Notes under the pieces: model-generated
The model's database searches: none
Seen by the model: the letters and a program-made list of their open reading frames with translations, nothing else
What the model was told of the DNA's origin: nothing
Made by a program: the position numbers and the translations under genes
In this document: positions 8,547 through 17,894 of the stretch, piece by piece
Layout of the letters: each line of letters starts with the position of its first letter
Numbering within the stretch: the stretch's first letter is position 1
Origin: Saccharopolyspora hordei
GTDB lineage: Bacteria > Actinomycetota > Actinomycetes > Mycobacteriales > Pseudonocardiaceae
NCBI RefSeq assembly: GCF_013410345.1
Contig: NZ_JACCFJ010000001.1
Span: 2,641,001 to 2,705,000, forward strand
Direction of reading: 5' to 3'
Length of the DNA: 64,000 nucleotides

Positions 8547-10073
8547 CTACCCGACCTGGCCGTCGGCGCGCATCGTGCCCTGGTCGATGTAGCGCTGGTG
8601 CCAGGACAGGGCCTCGGTGAGCAGGTGCGGGGTGTGCAGGCCGAACGACGACTGCAGCGCGCGGTCGTAGTAGTCCTGCAGCGCGGGGCGGAAGTCCGGG
8701 TGGGCGCAGTGGGCGATGATCTTCTCGGCGCGCTTGCGGGGCGACAGCCCGCGCAGGTCCGCCAGGCCCTGTTCGGTCACGACGACGTCGACGTCGTGCT
8801 CGGTGTGGTCGACGTGCGAGACCATCGGCACGATCGTCGAGATCGCGCCGCCCTTGGCGGTCGAAGGCGTGACGAAGATCGACACGTAGGCGTTGCGCGC
8901 GAAGTCGCCCGAGCCGCCGATGCCGTTCTGGATGCGGCTGCCCATCAGGTGCGTGGAGTTGATGTTGCCGTAGATGTCGGCCTCCACGATGCCGTTCATG
9001 GCCAGGCAGCCCAGCCGGCGCACGACCTCGGGGTGGTTGCTGATCTCCTGCGGGCGCAGCAGGATCCGGTCCTTGTAGGACTCCGCGTCCCGGTTGAACC
9101 GGTCGATCGCCGAGGGGCTGAGCGAGAACGCCGTGGCGGAGGCGGTCCGCAACGTGCCGGACTCGATCAGCTCCAGCATGCCGTCCTGGATGACCTCGGT
9201 GTAGGCGGACAGCCCGTCGAACGGCCCGGAGCCGAGCCCGGCCAGGACGGCGTTGGCCACGTTGCCCACTCCGGACTGCAGCGGGAGCAGTTCCCGGGTC
9301 AGCCGCCCGGAGCGCACCTCCATCTCCAGGAAGTCCAGCACGTGCCCGGCGATCCGCTCCGAGGTGGCGTCCGGGGGCGTGAAGACCGAGTTGCGGTCCG
9401 GTGATTCGGTCTCCACGACCGCGATCACCTTCTCCAGCGGGCACTCCAGGTAGGGCGTGCCGATCCGGTCGGTCGGACGGCAGATCGGGATCGGCACCCG
9501 GTGCGGCGGCAGCGCGGTGCCGTAGTAGATGTCGTGCATGCCCTCCAGGTGCTCGCTCTGCCACGAGTTGACCTCGAGGATGACCCGGTCGGCCTGCTCC
9601 AGCCAGGTCTTGTTGTTGCCCACGGAGGAGGACGGGACGAGGCGACCGTCCTCGGTGATGCCGCTGACCTCGACGACGGCGACGTCGAGCTCGCCGAACG
9701 CGCCCTGCCACACGCGCTGCGCGACGTGCGAGAGGTGGATGTCGGTGTAGTCCATCCGACCGTCGTTGATCTTCCCGCGGGTCACCGGGTCGGACTGGTA
9801 GGGCAGCCGCAGGTCGATGCCCTCCACGTCGGCGAGAGCCCCGTCCAGCTCCGGCGCGGTGGAGGCGCCGGTCCACAGGCCGAACTTCATCGGCTCGCCG
9901 CGCAGGCGCGCCTCGGCGACCCGCTTCGCCAGCGCCCCCGGCACCTCCTTGGGGTAGCCGGCGCCGGTGAACCCGCTCATGCCCACGTTGGCGCCCGGCT
10001 CGATCAGCTCAACGGCTTCGGCGGCCTCGACGACTTTCTCCGCGAACCGCCGGTTCCGAATCCTGCTGGTCAT
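8547..10073 (-). CDS. Acetyl-CoA hydrolase/succinyl-CoA:acetate CoA-transferase family protein
   Basis: A 508-residue member of the Ach1/Cat1/AarC family, which moves CoA between acyl groups and a carboxylate through a glutamyl-CoA intermediate, or hydrolyses acetyl-CoA. Visible family elements include MSGFTGAGYPKEVP near the N-terminus, GVGNVANAVLAGL, EVIQDGMLEL (likely catalytic Glu region) and GIGGSGDFARNAY, the glycine-rich loop. ATG 10073 is chosen because it is preceded by GGAGGGCGGAG; an upstream in-frame start would add 24 residues without family support. An IclR regulator lies upstream on the same strand. A role in acetate or propionate CoA balance is inferred. Confidence 0.88.
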   Translation of the reverse strand: MTSRIRNRRFAEKVVEAAEAVELIEPGANVGMSGFTGAGYPKEVPGALAKRVAEARLRGEPMKFGLWTGASTAPELDGALADVEGIDLRLPYQSDPVTRGKINDGRMDYTDIHLSHVAQRVWQGAFGELDVAVVEVSGITEDGRLVPSSSVGNNKTWLEQADRVILEVNSWQSEHLEGMHDIYYGTALPPHRVPIPICRPTDRIGTPYLECPLEKVIAVVETESPDRNSVFTPPDATSERIAGHVLDFLEMEVRSGRLTRELLPLQSGVGNVANAVLAGLGSGPFDGLSAYTEVIQDGMLELIESGTLRTASATAFSLSPSAIDRFNRDAESYKDRILLRPQEISNHPEVVRRLGCLAMNGIVEADIYGNINSTHLMGSRIQNGIGGSGDFARNAYVSIFVTPSTAKGGAISTIVPMVSHVDHTEHDVDVVVTEQGLADLRGLSPRKRAEKIIAHCAHPDFRPALQDYYDRALQSSFGLHTPHLLTEALSWHQRYIDQGTMRADGQVG

Positions 10074-10438
10074 CTCCGCCCTCCATGGGGAACCCGCCGC
10101 TCTCCGTTCGGGTTTGACGCGAAATGTGACGGGGATCGTAGGCACGGAACCGGCGTGGAACGGCTGTGATGCACGACACGAGCGCCGGTGTCCGGCGTGG
10201 ACGCGCGGGGCTCGCGGCGCCGCCGACCGCCCGCTGAAGTGGGAGAACGTCTGTCGTGGACGGAACCGCCGACAGGTTGCGTCGAGGTTTCCCGCGGATC
10301 AACGGCCGTTCGCCCGGCGACACCGGCGGTCGCCGGGCGAACGCCGGCGGCCCGACGGGGTCGTGAGTGCGCAAGCCGGTTCCAGCCGGTCTGCACACTC
10401 ACGACCACTGGTTCGGGCGACACCGGATCACCGGTGGG
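10074..10438. other. Intergenic region holding one dispersed palindrome
   Basis: A 365-base gene-free stretch between two genes on the minus strand. The half nearest the IclR gene end holds the 48-base palindromic repeat described separately. The rest must include the promoter of the CoA-transferase gene, but I see no clear operator in it. Confidence 0.6.
10359..10406. repeat. 48-bp palindromic repeat, copy A
   Basis: Two 11-base arms, GGTCGTGAGTG at 10359-10369 and CACTCACGACC at 10396-10406, are perfect reverse complements around a 26-base centre. The same element, also 48 bases, lies at 54904-54951 in opposite orientation with 42 of 48 bases identical. It lies just past the 3' end of the IclR gene, so it could be a transcribed hairpin. 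Confidence 0.85.
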
Positions 10439-11221
10439 TCACCGCTGGTGGCCACCCGCGGGTTTCATCCGGAAGTCGGCCTCGATGCGGGACGCGGTCG
10501 TCACCAGCAGCGGCACGATCTCCCGCCGCACGGCCTCCGCGGAGGCCTGGTGCGCGTCCAGGGAGACGTTGACCGCGGCGATCACCTTCCCGTCCGCGTC
10601 GCGGACCGGCGCGGCGACGCCCCGCAGCCCCTCCTCCAGCTCGTTGTCCGAGATCGCGAACCCCTGCTTGCGGATCTCGGCGAGGTCGGCGAGCAGGCCC
10701 TCGCGGGTGGTGACGGTGTGCGGCGTGAACCGCTTCAGCTCCGCCGAGCGCAGCCGCGCCTCCAGCAGCTCCGGCGGCATCGCGGCCAGCAGGACCTTGC
10801 CCATCGAGGTGGCGTGCGCCGGGAAGCGGGTGCCGACCGGGATCGCCACCGACAGCAGCTTCGGGCTGGGGACCTGCGCCACGTAGCAGATCTCGTCACC
10901 GTCCAGCACGGCCAGCGCGGTCATCTCCCGCAGCTGCTTGGTGAGCCGCCGCAGGTGCGGTTCGGCGATCTGCGGCAGCGACCGGCTCGACAGGTAGGCG
11001 TGGCCGAACTCCAGCACCTGCGGCGTCAGCGCGAAGCGCCGGTCGTCGTGCCGCACGTAGCCGAGGTGGACGAGGGTGTGCAGGATGCGCCGCGCCCCGG
11101 CCCGGTCCAGGCCGCTGGCCCGGGCGACCTCGGTCAGCGTCATCTCCGGCTGCTCCGGCGAGAACGCGCGCAGCACGGCCAGCGTGCGCTCGACCGAGCG
11201 CAGGACCTCGCCGTCCGCCAT
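10439..11221 (-). CDS. IclR-family transcriptional regulator
   Basis: A 260-residue IclR protein with an N-terminal winged helix-turn-helix (about residues 8-65, including MTLTEVARASGLDRAG) and a C-terminal effector-binding GAF-like domain with ATSMGKVLL at its centre. ATG 11221 is preceded by GGGAGGCGAG. The closest architecture I recognise is the PcaR/PobR group controlling aromatic or acyl catabolism. It lies upstream of the CoA-transferase/acetyl-CoA hydrolase gene on the same strand with a 365-base gap, so it may control that gene; no operator is obvious. Confidence 0.9.
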   Translation of the reverse strand: MADGEVLRSVERTLAVLRAFSPEQPEMTLTEVARASGLDRAGARRILHTLVHLGYVRHDDRRFALTPQVLEFGHAYLSSRSLPQIAEPHLRRLTKQLREMTALAVLDGDEICYVAQVPSPKLLSVAIPVGTRFPAHATSMGKVLLAAMPPELLEARLRSAELKRFTPHTVTTREGLLADLAEIRKQGFAISDNELEEGLRGVAAPVRDADGKVIAAVNVSLDAHQASAEAVRREIVPLLVTTASRIEADFRMKPAGGHQR

Positions 11222-11309
11222 CTCGCCTCCCTCGCCGACCCGCGGGTGCCTCCGAGGGTAGTGCGCGGCCCGGAGCGCGCTGTGCACACCGGACGGGGCT
11301 GGGCGTGCC

Positions 11310-12242
11310 TCAGGCGTCCAGGGCCGCGATGAGCCGGTCGATGCTGGCGCCCAACCCCCACGCCCGCTGGAGCTCGCGCAGCCGGTCGACGTCCACTTCG
11401 GACCGCGGCAGCGCGTCGGCGCGGTCGACGACCACGGGTGCGTCGCGCGCCACGCGGACCACCGACGGTGCCGCGGCGAGGTACTCCGCGGCGTCGGTGA
11501 GCTTGCCGCGCAGGCGCGGCGTCAGGCCCGGCGCACCGCTCTCGACGGCCGCCAGCAGCGCCTCCAGCGAGCCGAACTGGGTGATCAGCTTCGCGGCCGT
11601 CTTCTCGCCGATGCCCGCCACCCCGGGCAGGCCGTCCGACGGGTCGCCGCGCAGCACCGCCATGTCGGCGTAGTCGTCCCCGGCCCGGTCCGCCGACAGC
11701 GCGTACTTCGCGGCCAGCTCCGCGGGGCCGTAGTCCTGCGCCTTGGCCAGCCCTGCGCCGATGTAGATCACCCGCACCGGGGTGGGTTCGGTGCGCACCA
11801 GCTGGAACAGGTCGCGGTCGCCGGTGACGACCTCCACCGCGTCGCGGTCCTCGCGGTCGGCCAGCGCGCCGATGACGTCATCGGCCTCGTAGCCCTCGGC
11901 CTCCGCGGTGGCCACGGCCGCCGCGTCGAGCACCTCGAGGATCACCGGCACCTGCGGCGACAGCGCGTCCGGGACCTCCTCGGCCTCCGGGTCCTCCTCG
12001 GCGACGCGGTGCGCCTTGTAGGACGGCAGCGCGTCGACCCGGAACTGCGGGCGCCAGTCGTTGTCCAGGCAGGCGACCAGCCGGGCGGGGCGGCGGTCGG
12101 TGATCAGCTTGGCGAGCATGTCGCAGAACCCGCGCACCGCGTTCACCGGCGTGCCGTCCGGGGCGGTCAGCGAGTCGGGCAGGGCGTAGAACGAGCGGAA
12201 CCACAACCCCGCCGAGTCGACGAGCACGAGAGGACCAGTCAC
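11310..12242 (-). CDS. Stand-alone 5'-3' exonuclease (PolI N-terminal domain type)
   Basis: A 310-residue protein resembling only the 5' nuclease domain of DNA polymerase I. Metal-binding acidic clusters are visible: LVDSAG near the N-terminus, ACLDNDW, EGYEADDVIGALADR and VVTGDRD. The helix-hairpin-helix DNA-binding segment follows at DGLPGVAGIGEKTA. Such enzymes remove flaps and RNA primers. Its position, opposite in strand to helY and the dipeptidase gene, matches the mycobacterial arrangement as I recall it. No polymerase or 3'-5' exonuclease domain is attached. Confidence 0.92.
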   Translation of the reverse strand: MTGPLVLVDSAGLWFRSFYALPDSLTAPDGTPVNAVRGFCDMLAKLITDRRPARLVACLDNDWRPQFRVDALPSYKAHRVAEEDPEAEEVPDALSPQVPVILEVLDAAAVATAEAEGYEADDVIGALADREDRDAVEVVTGDRDLFQLVRTEPTPVRVIYIGAGLAKAQDYGPAELAAKYALSADRAGDDYADMAVLRGDPSDGLPGVAGIGEKTAAKLITQFGSLEALLAAVESGAPGLTPRLRGKLTDAAEYLAAAPSVVRVARDAPVVVDRADALPRSEVDVDRLRELQRAWGLGASIDRLIAALDA

Positions 12243-12727
12243 CGTCCCAGCTTGTCACGCCTCGACGACACCCCACCTCCCGCCTCGGCACGTCCCACGC
12301 GGCCCGGTCGAGGTGTCCGCGCAACGTCCCACCGCAGCTGGCCGCGCGGGTGAGGCCCGGTCCTGACCAGCGCCGTCGCGTCCGCGCGCCCCGCTCGGCG
12401 CCCGCCGCGACTTCCCTCGGGAACGCACGTCCGGTCCGGAGTCGCGTCCCCCGGAGCGCCATGCCCAACCCGGAGCGGAGTGCCCGCCGGGCGGGAAGCC
12501 CGGTGCGTGAGCGCGAGGGCGTGCCGCCGACGTCCGATCGAGTGACTTGGTGTGGAGTGAAGGGCACCTTCCGCCAAACAGGGTCGGCGGGAGACGGCCT
12601 TCACCTCTCAGCCGACCGGGTGGGGTGCGGGGGCGTTGGGACGGGGGAGAGGACCGGGCGGTGGGGGAGGACGGCGACTGGACCTTCTGGGCGGCGGGGC
12701 TTCACCGCGGCATTAGGCTGAGGAGCT
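12243..12727. other. Divergent intergenic region with a degenerate palindrome
   Basis: A 485-base region between divergent exonuclease and dipeptidase genes; no convincing coding region. An imperfect inverted repeat spans 12557-12604, with arm ends GTGAAGGG and GCCTTCAC, resembling the terminator palindromes at 51233 and 56324. A possible -10 box TAGGCT at 12714-12719 and a GAGGAG ribosome binding site precede the dipeptidase start. Confidence 0.5.
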
Positions 12728-13870
12728 ATGGCCACCGACTCCGTCAAGCAGGATCCGTCCGTGCTCGCCGCCCGCCTGAACCGGGCGGCCGACACCGCGG
12801 CCGCGTCCGACCTCGACGCGCTGCTGATCTCTCCCGGTTCCGACCTGCGCTACCTCCTGGGCGCCGGCGGGGAGTCGCACGAGCGGCTGACCTGCCTGGT
12901 GCTGCCCGCCGATGGCCCGCCGACGCTGGTGCTGCCGAAGCTGGAGGAGCTCGGCTTCGCCGACGTCCCGCTGGCCGAGCTCGGCATCGAGGTCGTCACC
13001 TGGGTCGACGGCCAGGACCCGCACGCCATCGTGGCCGACCTGGCCGGCCGCGGTGGCGAGCCGCGTCGGCTGGCGGTGGCCGACGCGATGCCCGCGCTGC
13101 ACGTCCTGCCGCTGCGCGCCGCGCTGCCCGACACCGAGCAGGTGCTCGCGGGCCGCGTGCTGCGGGAGCTGCGGATGCGCAAGGACGCCGCCGAGATCGC
13201 GGCGCTGCGCAAGGCCGGTGCCGCCATCGACCGGGTGCACGCCCGGATGGCCGAGTTCCTCAAGCCGGGCCGCACCGAGGCCGAGGTCGGCGCCGACATC
13301 ACCGCGGCGATCCTCGAGGAGGGCCACACCGAGGCGGCGTTCGTCATCGTCGGCTCCGGCCCCAACGGCGCCAGCCCGCACCACGACGTGTCGGACCGGG
13401 TGATCGAGCGCGGCGACGTGGTCGTGGTCGACATCGGCGGCCCGGTCCCGGAGGGCTACAACTCCGACTGCACCCGCACCTACGTGGTCGGCGAACCCGC
13501 GCAGGCCGACGTCCGCGAGACCTACGCGGTGCTGGAGGCCGCGCAGCGCGCCGCGGTGCAGGCCGTGCGGCCCGGCGCGACCGCCGAGTCCATCGACGCC
13601 GCCGCCCGCGAGCCGATCGCCGCCGCCGGGTTCGGCGAGTTCTTCGTGCACCGCACCGGGCACGGCATCGGGCTCGACGTGCACGAGGAGCCCTACATCG
13701 TCGGGGGCAACGCGATCGAGCTGGAGCCGGGCATGGCCTTCAGCGTCGAGCCGGGCATCTACCAGCCGGGCAAGTGGGGTGCGCGGATCGAGGACATCGT
13801 CATCGTCACCGAGGACGGGGTGGAGAGCGTGAACAACCAGCCGCACGAGTTGGTGGTGCTGCCGGCGTGA
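12728..13870 (+). CDS. pepQ: M24-family Xaa-Pro dipeptidase/aminopeptidase
   Basis: A 380-residue metallopeptidase of the creatinase/prolidase fold. All five metal ligands of the family are visible: Asp235 in VVDIGG, Asp247 in YNSDCTRTY, His312 in HRTGHGIG, Glu341 in SVEPGIY and Glu355 in ARIED. The N-terminal creatinase-like domain occupies residues 1-150. It cleaves dipeptides with C-terminal proline, or N-terminal X-Pro bonds, in the cytoplasm. The start ATG 12728 has GAGGAG just upstream. The mycobacterial equivalent in this position is named pepE. The last codon overlaps the start of the following Lrp-family gene by four bases, so the two are translationally coupled. Confidence 0.9.
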   Translation: MATDSVKQDPSVLAARLNRAADTAAASDLDALLISPGSDLRYLLGAGGESHERLTCLVLPADGPPTLVLPKLEELGFADVPLAELGIEVVTWVDGQDPHAIVADLAGRGGEPRRLAVADAMPALHVLPLRAALPDTEQVLAGRVLRELRMRKDAAEIAALRKAGAAIDRVHARMAEFLKPGRTEAEVGADITAAILEEGHTEAAFVIVGSGPNGASPHHDVSDRVIERGDVVVVDIGGPVPEGYNSDCTRTYVVGEPAQADVRETYAVLEAAQRAAVQAVRPGATAESIDAAAREPIAAAGFGEFFVHRTGHGIGLDVHEEPYIVGGNAIELEPGMAFSVEPGIYQPGKWGARIEDIVIVTEDGVESVNNQPHELVVLPA

Positions 13871-14337
13871 GCGAGCGGTCCACCACTCCGACGGTCCTGG
13901 AAGCCACCGACCGGGCCATCCTGCGCGAGCTGGCCCGCGACGGCCGGTGCAGCTTCACCGATCTCGCCGAGCGCGTCGGGCTGAGCGTGTCCGCCGTGCA
14001 CCAGCGGGTGCGGCGGCTGGAGCAGCGCGGCGCGCTGCAGGGCTACACGGCCAAGGTGGACGGCGACCAGATCGGGTTGCCGCTCACCGCCTTCATCTCG
14101 CTGACCCCGATCGACCCGGCGGCGCCGGACGACTACCCGCAGCGGCTGGAGCACCTGCCGCAGATCGAGTCGTGCTACTCGGTCGCCGGCGACGAGTCCT
14201 ACATCCTCCAGGTGCGGGTGGAGTCCCCGCTCGGCCTGGAGGAGCTGCTCCGGCAGATCCGGGAAGCGGCGAAGGTGTCCACCCGCACCACGGTCGTGCT
14301 GTCCACGCCGTTCGAGCACCGGCCCCCGGCGATCTGA
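13867..14337 (+). CDS. Lrp/AsnC-family transcriptional regulator
   Basis: A 156-residue protein with the N-terminal AsnC helix-turn-helix (LAERVGLSVSAVHQRVRRLE, about residues 35-55) and the C-terminal ligand-binding RAM domain (VAGDESYILQVRVES). The GTG start at 13867 overlaps the dipeptidase stop in a GTGA arrangement. Such regulators sense amino acids as effectors; coupling to a peptidase gene suggests feedback on amino-acid release, but this is inference. Confidence 0.92.
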   Translation: MSERSTTPTVLEATDRAILRELARDGRCSFTDLAERVGLSVSAVHQRVRRLEQRGALQGYTAKVDGDQIGLPLTAFISLTPIDPAAPDDYPQRLEHLPQIESCYSVAGDESYILQVRVESPLGLEELLRQIREAAKVSTRTTVVLSTPFEHRPPAI

Positions 14338-14360
14338 CGGCCAACGGGCCCCGGGGCCGG

Positions 14361-15428
14361 TCAGGGCGTGGCCAGGTGTTCGGGGACCGGGCGCAGGCCG
14401 CCGCGCCCGTCGGGCAGGCACACCGCCGCGCGCTCGGTGCCGGCGAGGAAGTCGCTCAGGCAGCGGCCCAGCTGGCGGTGACCGGTGGCGTTGGCGTGGT
14501 AGGACTCCTGCATCGCGTGCGCGGCGCGCCGCTCGTCCTGCAGGCTCGGCCAGTCCACCGACAGGCGGGTGAACCACTCGCCGTCGCCGGTCTTCGGGTC
14601 CCCGGTGCAGGCCTCGTGGCCCACGCCCGCGCGGGAGAGGTCGAGGAACCGGGCGCCGACCTGCCGCGCGACCTCGTGCAGCCCGGACGCCAGCTGCGGC
14701 ACCCCGGTGTCGCGGATCCACTGCAGGTCGCCGGTCAGGAACGGGCACCCGGACAGGTTCTGCAGCTCCGGCCGGACGCCGGGGCCGACCGGCGAGGCGT
14801 AGGACTGCACGACCAGCGAGTAGCTGCTCGGCGTGTACCCGGCGGAGTCCATCGCGGCCCGGACGTCCTCGAGCGCGTCGCGGACCTTCGGCTTCATCCG
14901 CTCGATCCGCTTCGGCCACTCGGTGCGCAGCGGCCCGGCGCACCCGTCCGCGGCGCGGCGCACCCACGCCTCGACGCACTGGTTGACCACGTCGGTGAAG
15001 CCGATGTCGTCGTTGGCGCCGACCTGCACCACGACGTCGGTGATGCGGAACCGCTTCGCCAGCTCGGCCAGCTGCGCGGACTGCGAGCCCTCGGGGTGGC
15101 CGGGCACCGGGTCGGCGCCGACGACGTCCGCACCGGCCCCCGAGCAGGCGAGGTTGATGCGGGTGACGCCGGGCGGCAGCCGCAGCTGGTTGACCGGCGC
15201 GTTGCTGGAGCGGTGGCACCAGTTGCCGCGTTCGCCGTTGGTGCCGGCGACGTAGTCACCGCCGCCCTCCCCGGACAGCGTGCTGTCGCCCATGGTGACC
15301 ACGGCGGAGGGGAGCTGCTTCGGCTGCAGCGGGAGACCCGGCAGGTACTGGTCGCTGACCAGCAGCGCGAGCGCCAGGACCGCGCTGACGGCCATGACGA
15401 CGAGTGATCTCCAGCTGTGCGCCCGCAT
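14361..15428 (-). CDS. Membrane-anchored or secreted SGNH hydrolase
   Basis: A 355-residue protein beginning with an N-terminal signal/anchor (residues about 8-25), then a SGNH/GDSL esterase domain: block I GDST at 47-50, the block III Asn in VGANDDIG, and a C-terminal HANATGHRQ providing the catalytic His. ATG 15428 is preferred: TAGAAT at 15436-15441 lies seven bases upstream on the minus strand, the geometry of a leaderless promoter. In-frame starts at 15467 and 15491 are possible. Four or more cysteines outside the anchor fit an extracytoplasmic, disulfide-stabilised enzyme. The substrate is unknown. Confidence 0.82.
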   Translation of the reverse strand: MRAHSWRSLVVMAVSAVLALALLVSDQYLPGLPLQPKQLPSAVVTMGDSTLSGEGGGDYVAGTNGERGNWCHRSSNAPVNQLRLPPGVTRINLACSGAGADVVGADPVPGHPEGSQSAQLAELAKRFRITDVVVQVGANDDIGFTDVVNQCVEAWVRRAADGCAGPLRTEWPKRIERMKPKVRDALEDVRAAMDSAGYTPSSYSLVVQSYASPVGPGVRPELQNLSGCPFLTGDLQWIRDTGVPQLASGLHEVARQVGARFLDLSRAGVGHEACTGDPKTGDGEWFTRLSVDWPSLQDERRAAHAMQESYHANATGHRQLGRCLSDFLAGTERAAVCLPDGRGGLRPVPEHLATP

Positions 15429-15547
15429 CGCGAAGATTCTATGGGGCCTGCGGGGGAGGGCCTTCATCACCTCGGCCCGCTGCGGGAGCATTTGTCGGAC
15501 TCGGTTCGTTGTACCCGGTGACTGCTGTCGACAGGAGGGCCCCCGCC

Positions 15548-16063
15548 GTGCCGATCTTCGTTGTGATCCTGCTCGCCGTGGCGGCCGAGATCGCCGTGCT
15601 GGTCGCTCTCGGCCAGGCGATCGGGGTGCTGCCCACCCTCGGTCTGCTGGTGGCCGCTGCGGTGCTGGGCGGCTGGCTGCTGCGCCGCGAGGGCCGGCGC
15701 ACGCTGGGCGAGCTGCGGGAGGCCGCCCGGTCCCAGCGGTCGCCGGACCGGGAGATCTCCGACGGCGTGCTCATCGCCGCCGCGGGCCTGCTGATCATCC
15801 TGCCCGGGCTGATCAGCGACGTGGCGGGCCTGCTGCTGCTCGTCCCGCCGATCAGGTCGGCGCTGCGCGGGCGGATGCTGCGCGCGGCCGAGCGGCGCTC
15901 CCAGCAGGTGCAGGACCAGCTGTGGCTGCACACCCAGCGGGCCTACCGGCGGCGCGGTGCCACCGCCCCGGGCGGGGACGTGATCGACGGAGAGGTGGTC
16001 TCGGTCACCGAGGAGGACGCAGACGTCCCGGACGGCGAGCCGAAGTCGTTGCCGCCGCAGTGA
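15548..16063 (+). CDS. fxsA: FxsA-family cytoplasmic membrane protein
   Basis: A 171-residue membrane protein of the FxsA (suppressor of F exclusion) family. It has paired hydrophobic segments (about residues 3-40), the conserved GWLLRREGRRTLGELR stretch, and a further hydrophobic hairpin with IILPGLISDVAGLLLL, the hallmark of the family. The C-terminal 50 residues are polar and acidic. GTG 15548 is chosen because AGGAGGG lies eight bases upstream. The molecular function of FxsA proteins is not established. Confidence 0.88.
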   Translation: MPIFVVILLAVAAEIAVLVALGQAIGVLPTLGLLVAAAVLGGWLLRREGRRTLGELREAARSQRSPDREISDGVLIAAAGLLIILPGLISDVAGLLLLVPPIRSALRGRMLRAAERRSQQVQDQLWLHTQRAYRRRGATAPGGDVIDGEVVSVTEEDADVPDGEPKSLPPQ

Positions 16064-16229
16064 TCTGCGCAGGCAGGACGCTCGGACGAGCAGTCGCGCG
16101 GCTGATCGGGTCGGCGGTCCGCTCGGGGTTCCGCGGTGGCGGGTAAGCTCGCCCGAACCAGCCCACCCACCGGCGCCGCGCGTCGGTCACCATCGCAGCG
16201 AGAACCCGAGACGGGGAAGCACGAAGTAC

Positions 16230-17849
16230 ATGTCCGAGACCACGTTGTTGCTCGGCGGGCGCATCTACTCGCCTGCCGACGCCGCCGCCACGGCGATGGC
16301 CGTGACCGAGGGCACCATCTCCTGGCTCGGCTCCGACGAGGTCGGCCGCGCGCTGCACCCCGACGCCGAGGTCATCGACCTGGAAGGGGCGTTCGTCACC
16401 CCGGCGTTCGTCGACGCGCACGTGCACGCGACCTCCACCGGCCTGCTGCTCAACGGACTGGACCTGACCGGCTGCGCGTCGCTGACGGAGTTCCTGCACG
16501 CGCTGCGCGACCACGTGGCCGAGTACCCGGGCGCGCTGGTGTGGGGGCACGGGTGGGACGAGACCTGGTGGCCGGAACGCCGTCCGCCCACGCGCGAGGA
16601 GATCGACACCGCGGCCGGCGGCGCCCCGGTGTACCTGTCCCGGATCGACGTGCACTCCGCGCTGGTGTCCACCACGCTGGTGGACCGCGCGCCGCTGGCG
16701 CGGGGCGCGGAGGGCTGGAGCGACTCCGGCCCGCTGACCCGCGTGGCGCACCACCACGTGCGCCGGGCCGCGCGCGAGAGCCTCGGCTCTGGGCAGCGCA
16801 AGGAGGCCCAGCTGGCGTTCCTGCGGCACGCCGCCGCGCAGGGCGTGGCCTGCGTGCACGAGTGCGGTGGGCCGGACATCTCCGGCGCCGACGACCTGAC
16901 CGACCTGCTGTCGCTGTCGGCGCAGGGCGGGGTCCCCGAGGTCGTCGGCTACTGGGGCGAGCTGGGCGCGGTGGACCGCGCCGCGGAGCTCGGGGTGCGC
17001 GGCCTGGCGGGCGACCTCTTCGTCGACGGCGCGGTCGGCTCGCGCACCGCGGCGCTGCGCGAGCCCTACGCGGACGACTCGAGCACCTCCGGCGTGCTCT
17101 ACCTCGACGCGAACGCGGTGGCCGAGCACCTCGTCGAGTGCACCCGGGCCGGGTTGCAGGCCGGGTTCCACGTCATCGGCGACGCCGGGGTCGCCGAGGT
17201 CTGCGCCGGGTTCCGCAAGGCGGCCGAGGTGGTCGGCATCCCGGCGCTGGCCAGCCTGCGCCACCGGCTGGAGCACCTGGAGATGGTCGACGAGCAGCAG
17301 GCCGCCGAGCTGGGCCGCTACGGCGTGGTGGCGTCGGTGCAGCCGGCGTTCGACGCTGCCTGGGGCGGCTCCTCGGCGATGTACGCGCGCCGCCTGGGCG
17401 TGCCGCGCGGCACCCTGCTCAACCCGTTCTCCAAGCTGGCCGCCAGCGGCGCCCTGCTGGCCTTCGGCTCGGACGCCCCGGTGACGCCGGTGGACCCGTG
17501 GCGGGCCGTGCAGGCCGCCGTGCACCACCGCACCGAGGGCTTCGGCATCTCGCCGCGCGCCGCGTTCACCGCGCACACCCGCGGCGGGTGGCGGGCCGCC
17601 GGCGTGGACGACGGCGTGACCGGCACCCTCGTGCCCGGCGCTCCCGCGACCTACGCGGTGTGGGACGCCGGTGAGCTGGTGGTGGCCGCACCGGACTCGC
17701 GGGTGCAGCGCTGGTCGACCGACCCGCGCTCGGGCGTCCCGCCGCTGCCGGACCTCTCGCCGCAGGCCCCGATGCCGCGCTGCCTGCGCACCGTCCTGCG
17801 CGGCGAGACGATCTACACCCACGTCCCGGAGGACGACGAGATCGTCTGA
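16230..17849 (+). CDS. YtcJ-like metal-dependent amidohydrolase
   Basis: A 539-residue amidohydrolase-superfamily protein of the YtcJ/amidohydrolase 3 type. The composite domain around residues 1-55 and 475-539 flanks the barrel. Metal ligands His64 and His66 lie in VDAHVHAT, a later LEHLEMV supplies another conserved His, and FGSDAPVTPVDP near residue 415 carries the catalytic Asp. The family hydrolyses formamides and related amide bonds, but the substrate cannot be deduced. The hrpB-like helicase gene follows 45 bases after the stop. Confidence 0.88.
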   Translation: MSETTLLLGGRIYSPADAAATAMAVTEGTISWLGSDEVGRALHPDAEVIDLEGAFVTPAFVDAHVHATSTGLLLNGLDLTGCASLTEFLHALRDHVAEYPGALVWGHGWDETWWPERRPPTREEIDTAAGGAPVYLSRIDVHSALVSTTLVDRAPLARGAEGWSDSGPLTRVAHHHVRRAARESLGSGQRKEAQLAFLRHAAAQGVACVHECGGPDISGADDLTDLLSLSAQGGVPEVVGYWGELGAVDRAAELGVRGLAGDLFVDGAVGSRTAALREPYADDSSTSGVLYLDANAVAEHLVECTRAGLQAGFHVIGDAGVAEVCAGFRKAAEVVGIPALASLRHRLEHLEMVDEQQAAELGRYGVVASVQPAFDAAWGGSSAMYARRLGVPRGTLLNPFSKLAASGALLAFGSDAPVTPVDPWRAVQAAVHHRTEGFGISPRAAFTAHTRGGWRAAGVDDGVTGTLVPGAPATYAVWDAGELVVAAPDSRVQRWSTDPRSGVPPLPDLSPQAPMPRCLRTVLRGETIYTHVPEDDEIV

Positions 17850-17894
17850 GCACCCGGGCGCCCCTCGGGGCGCGGGGCAGGAGGGGACAGGCTG

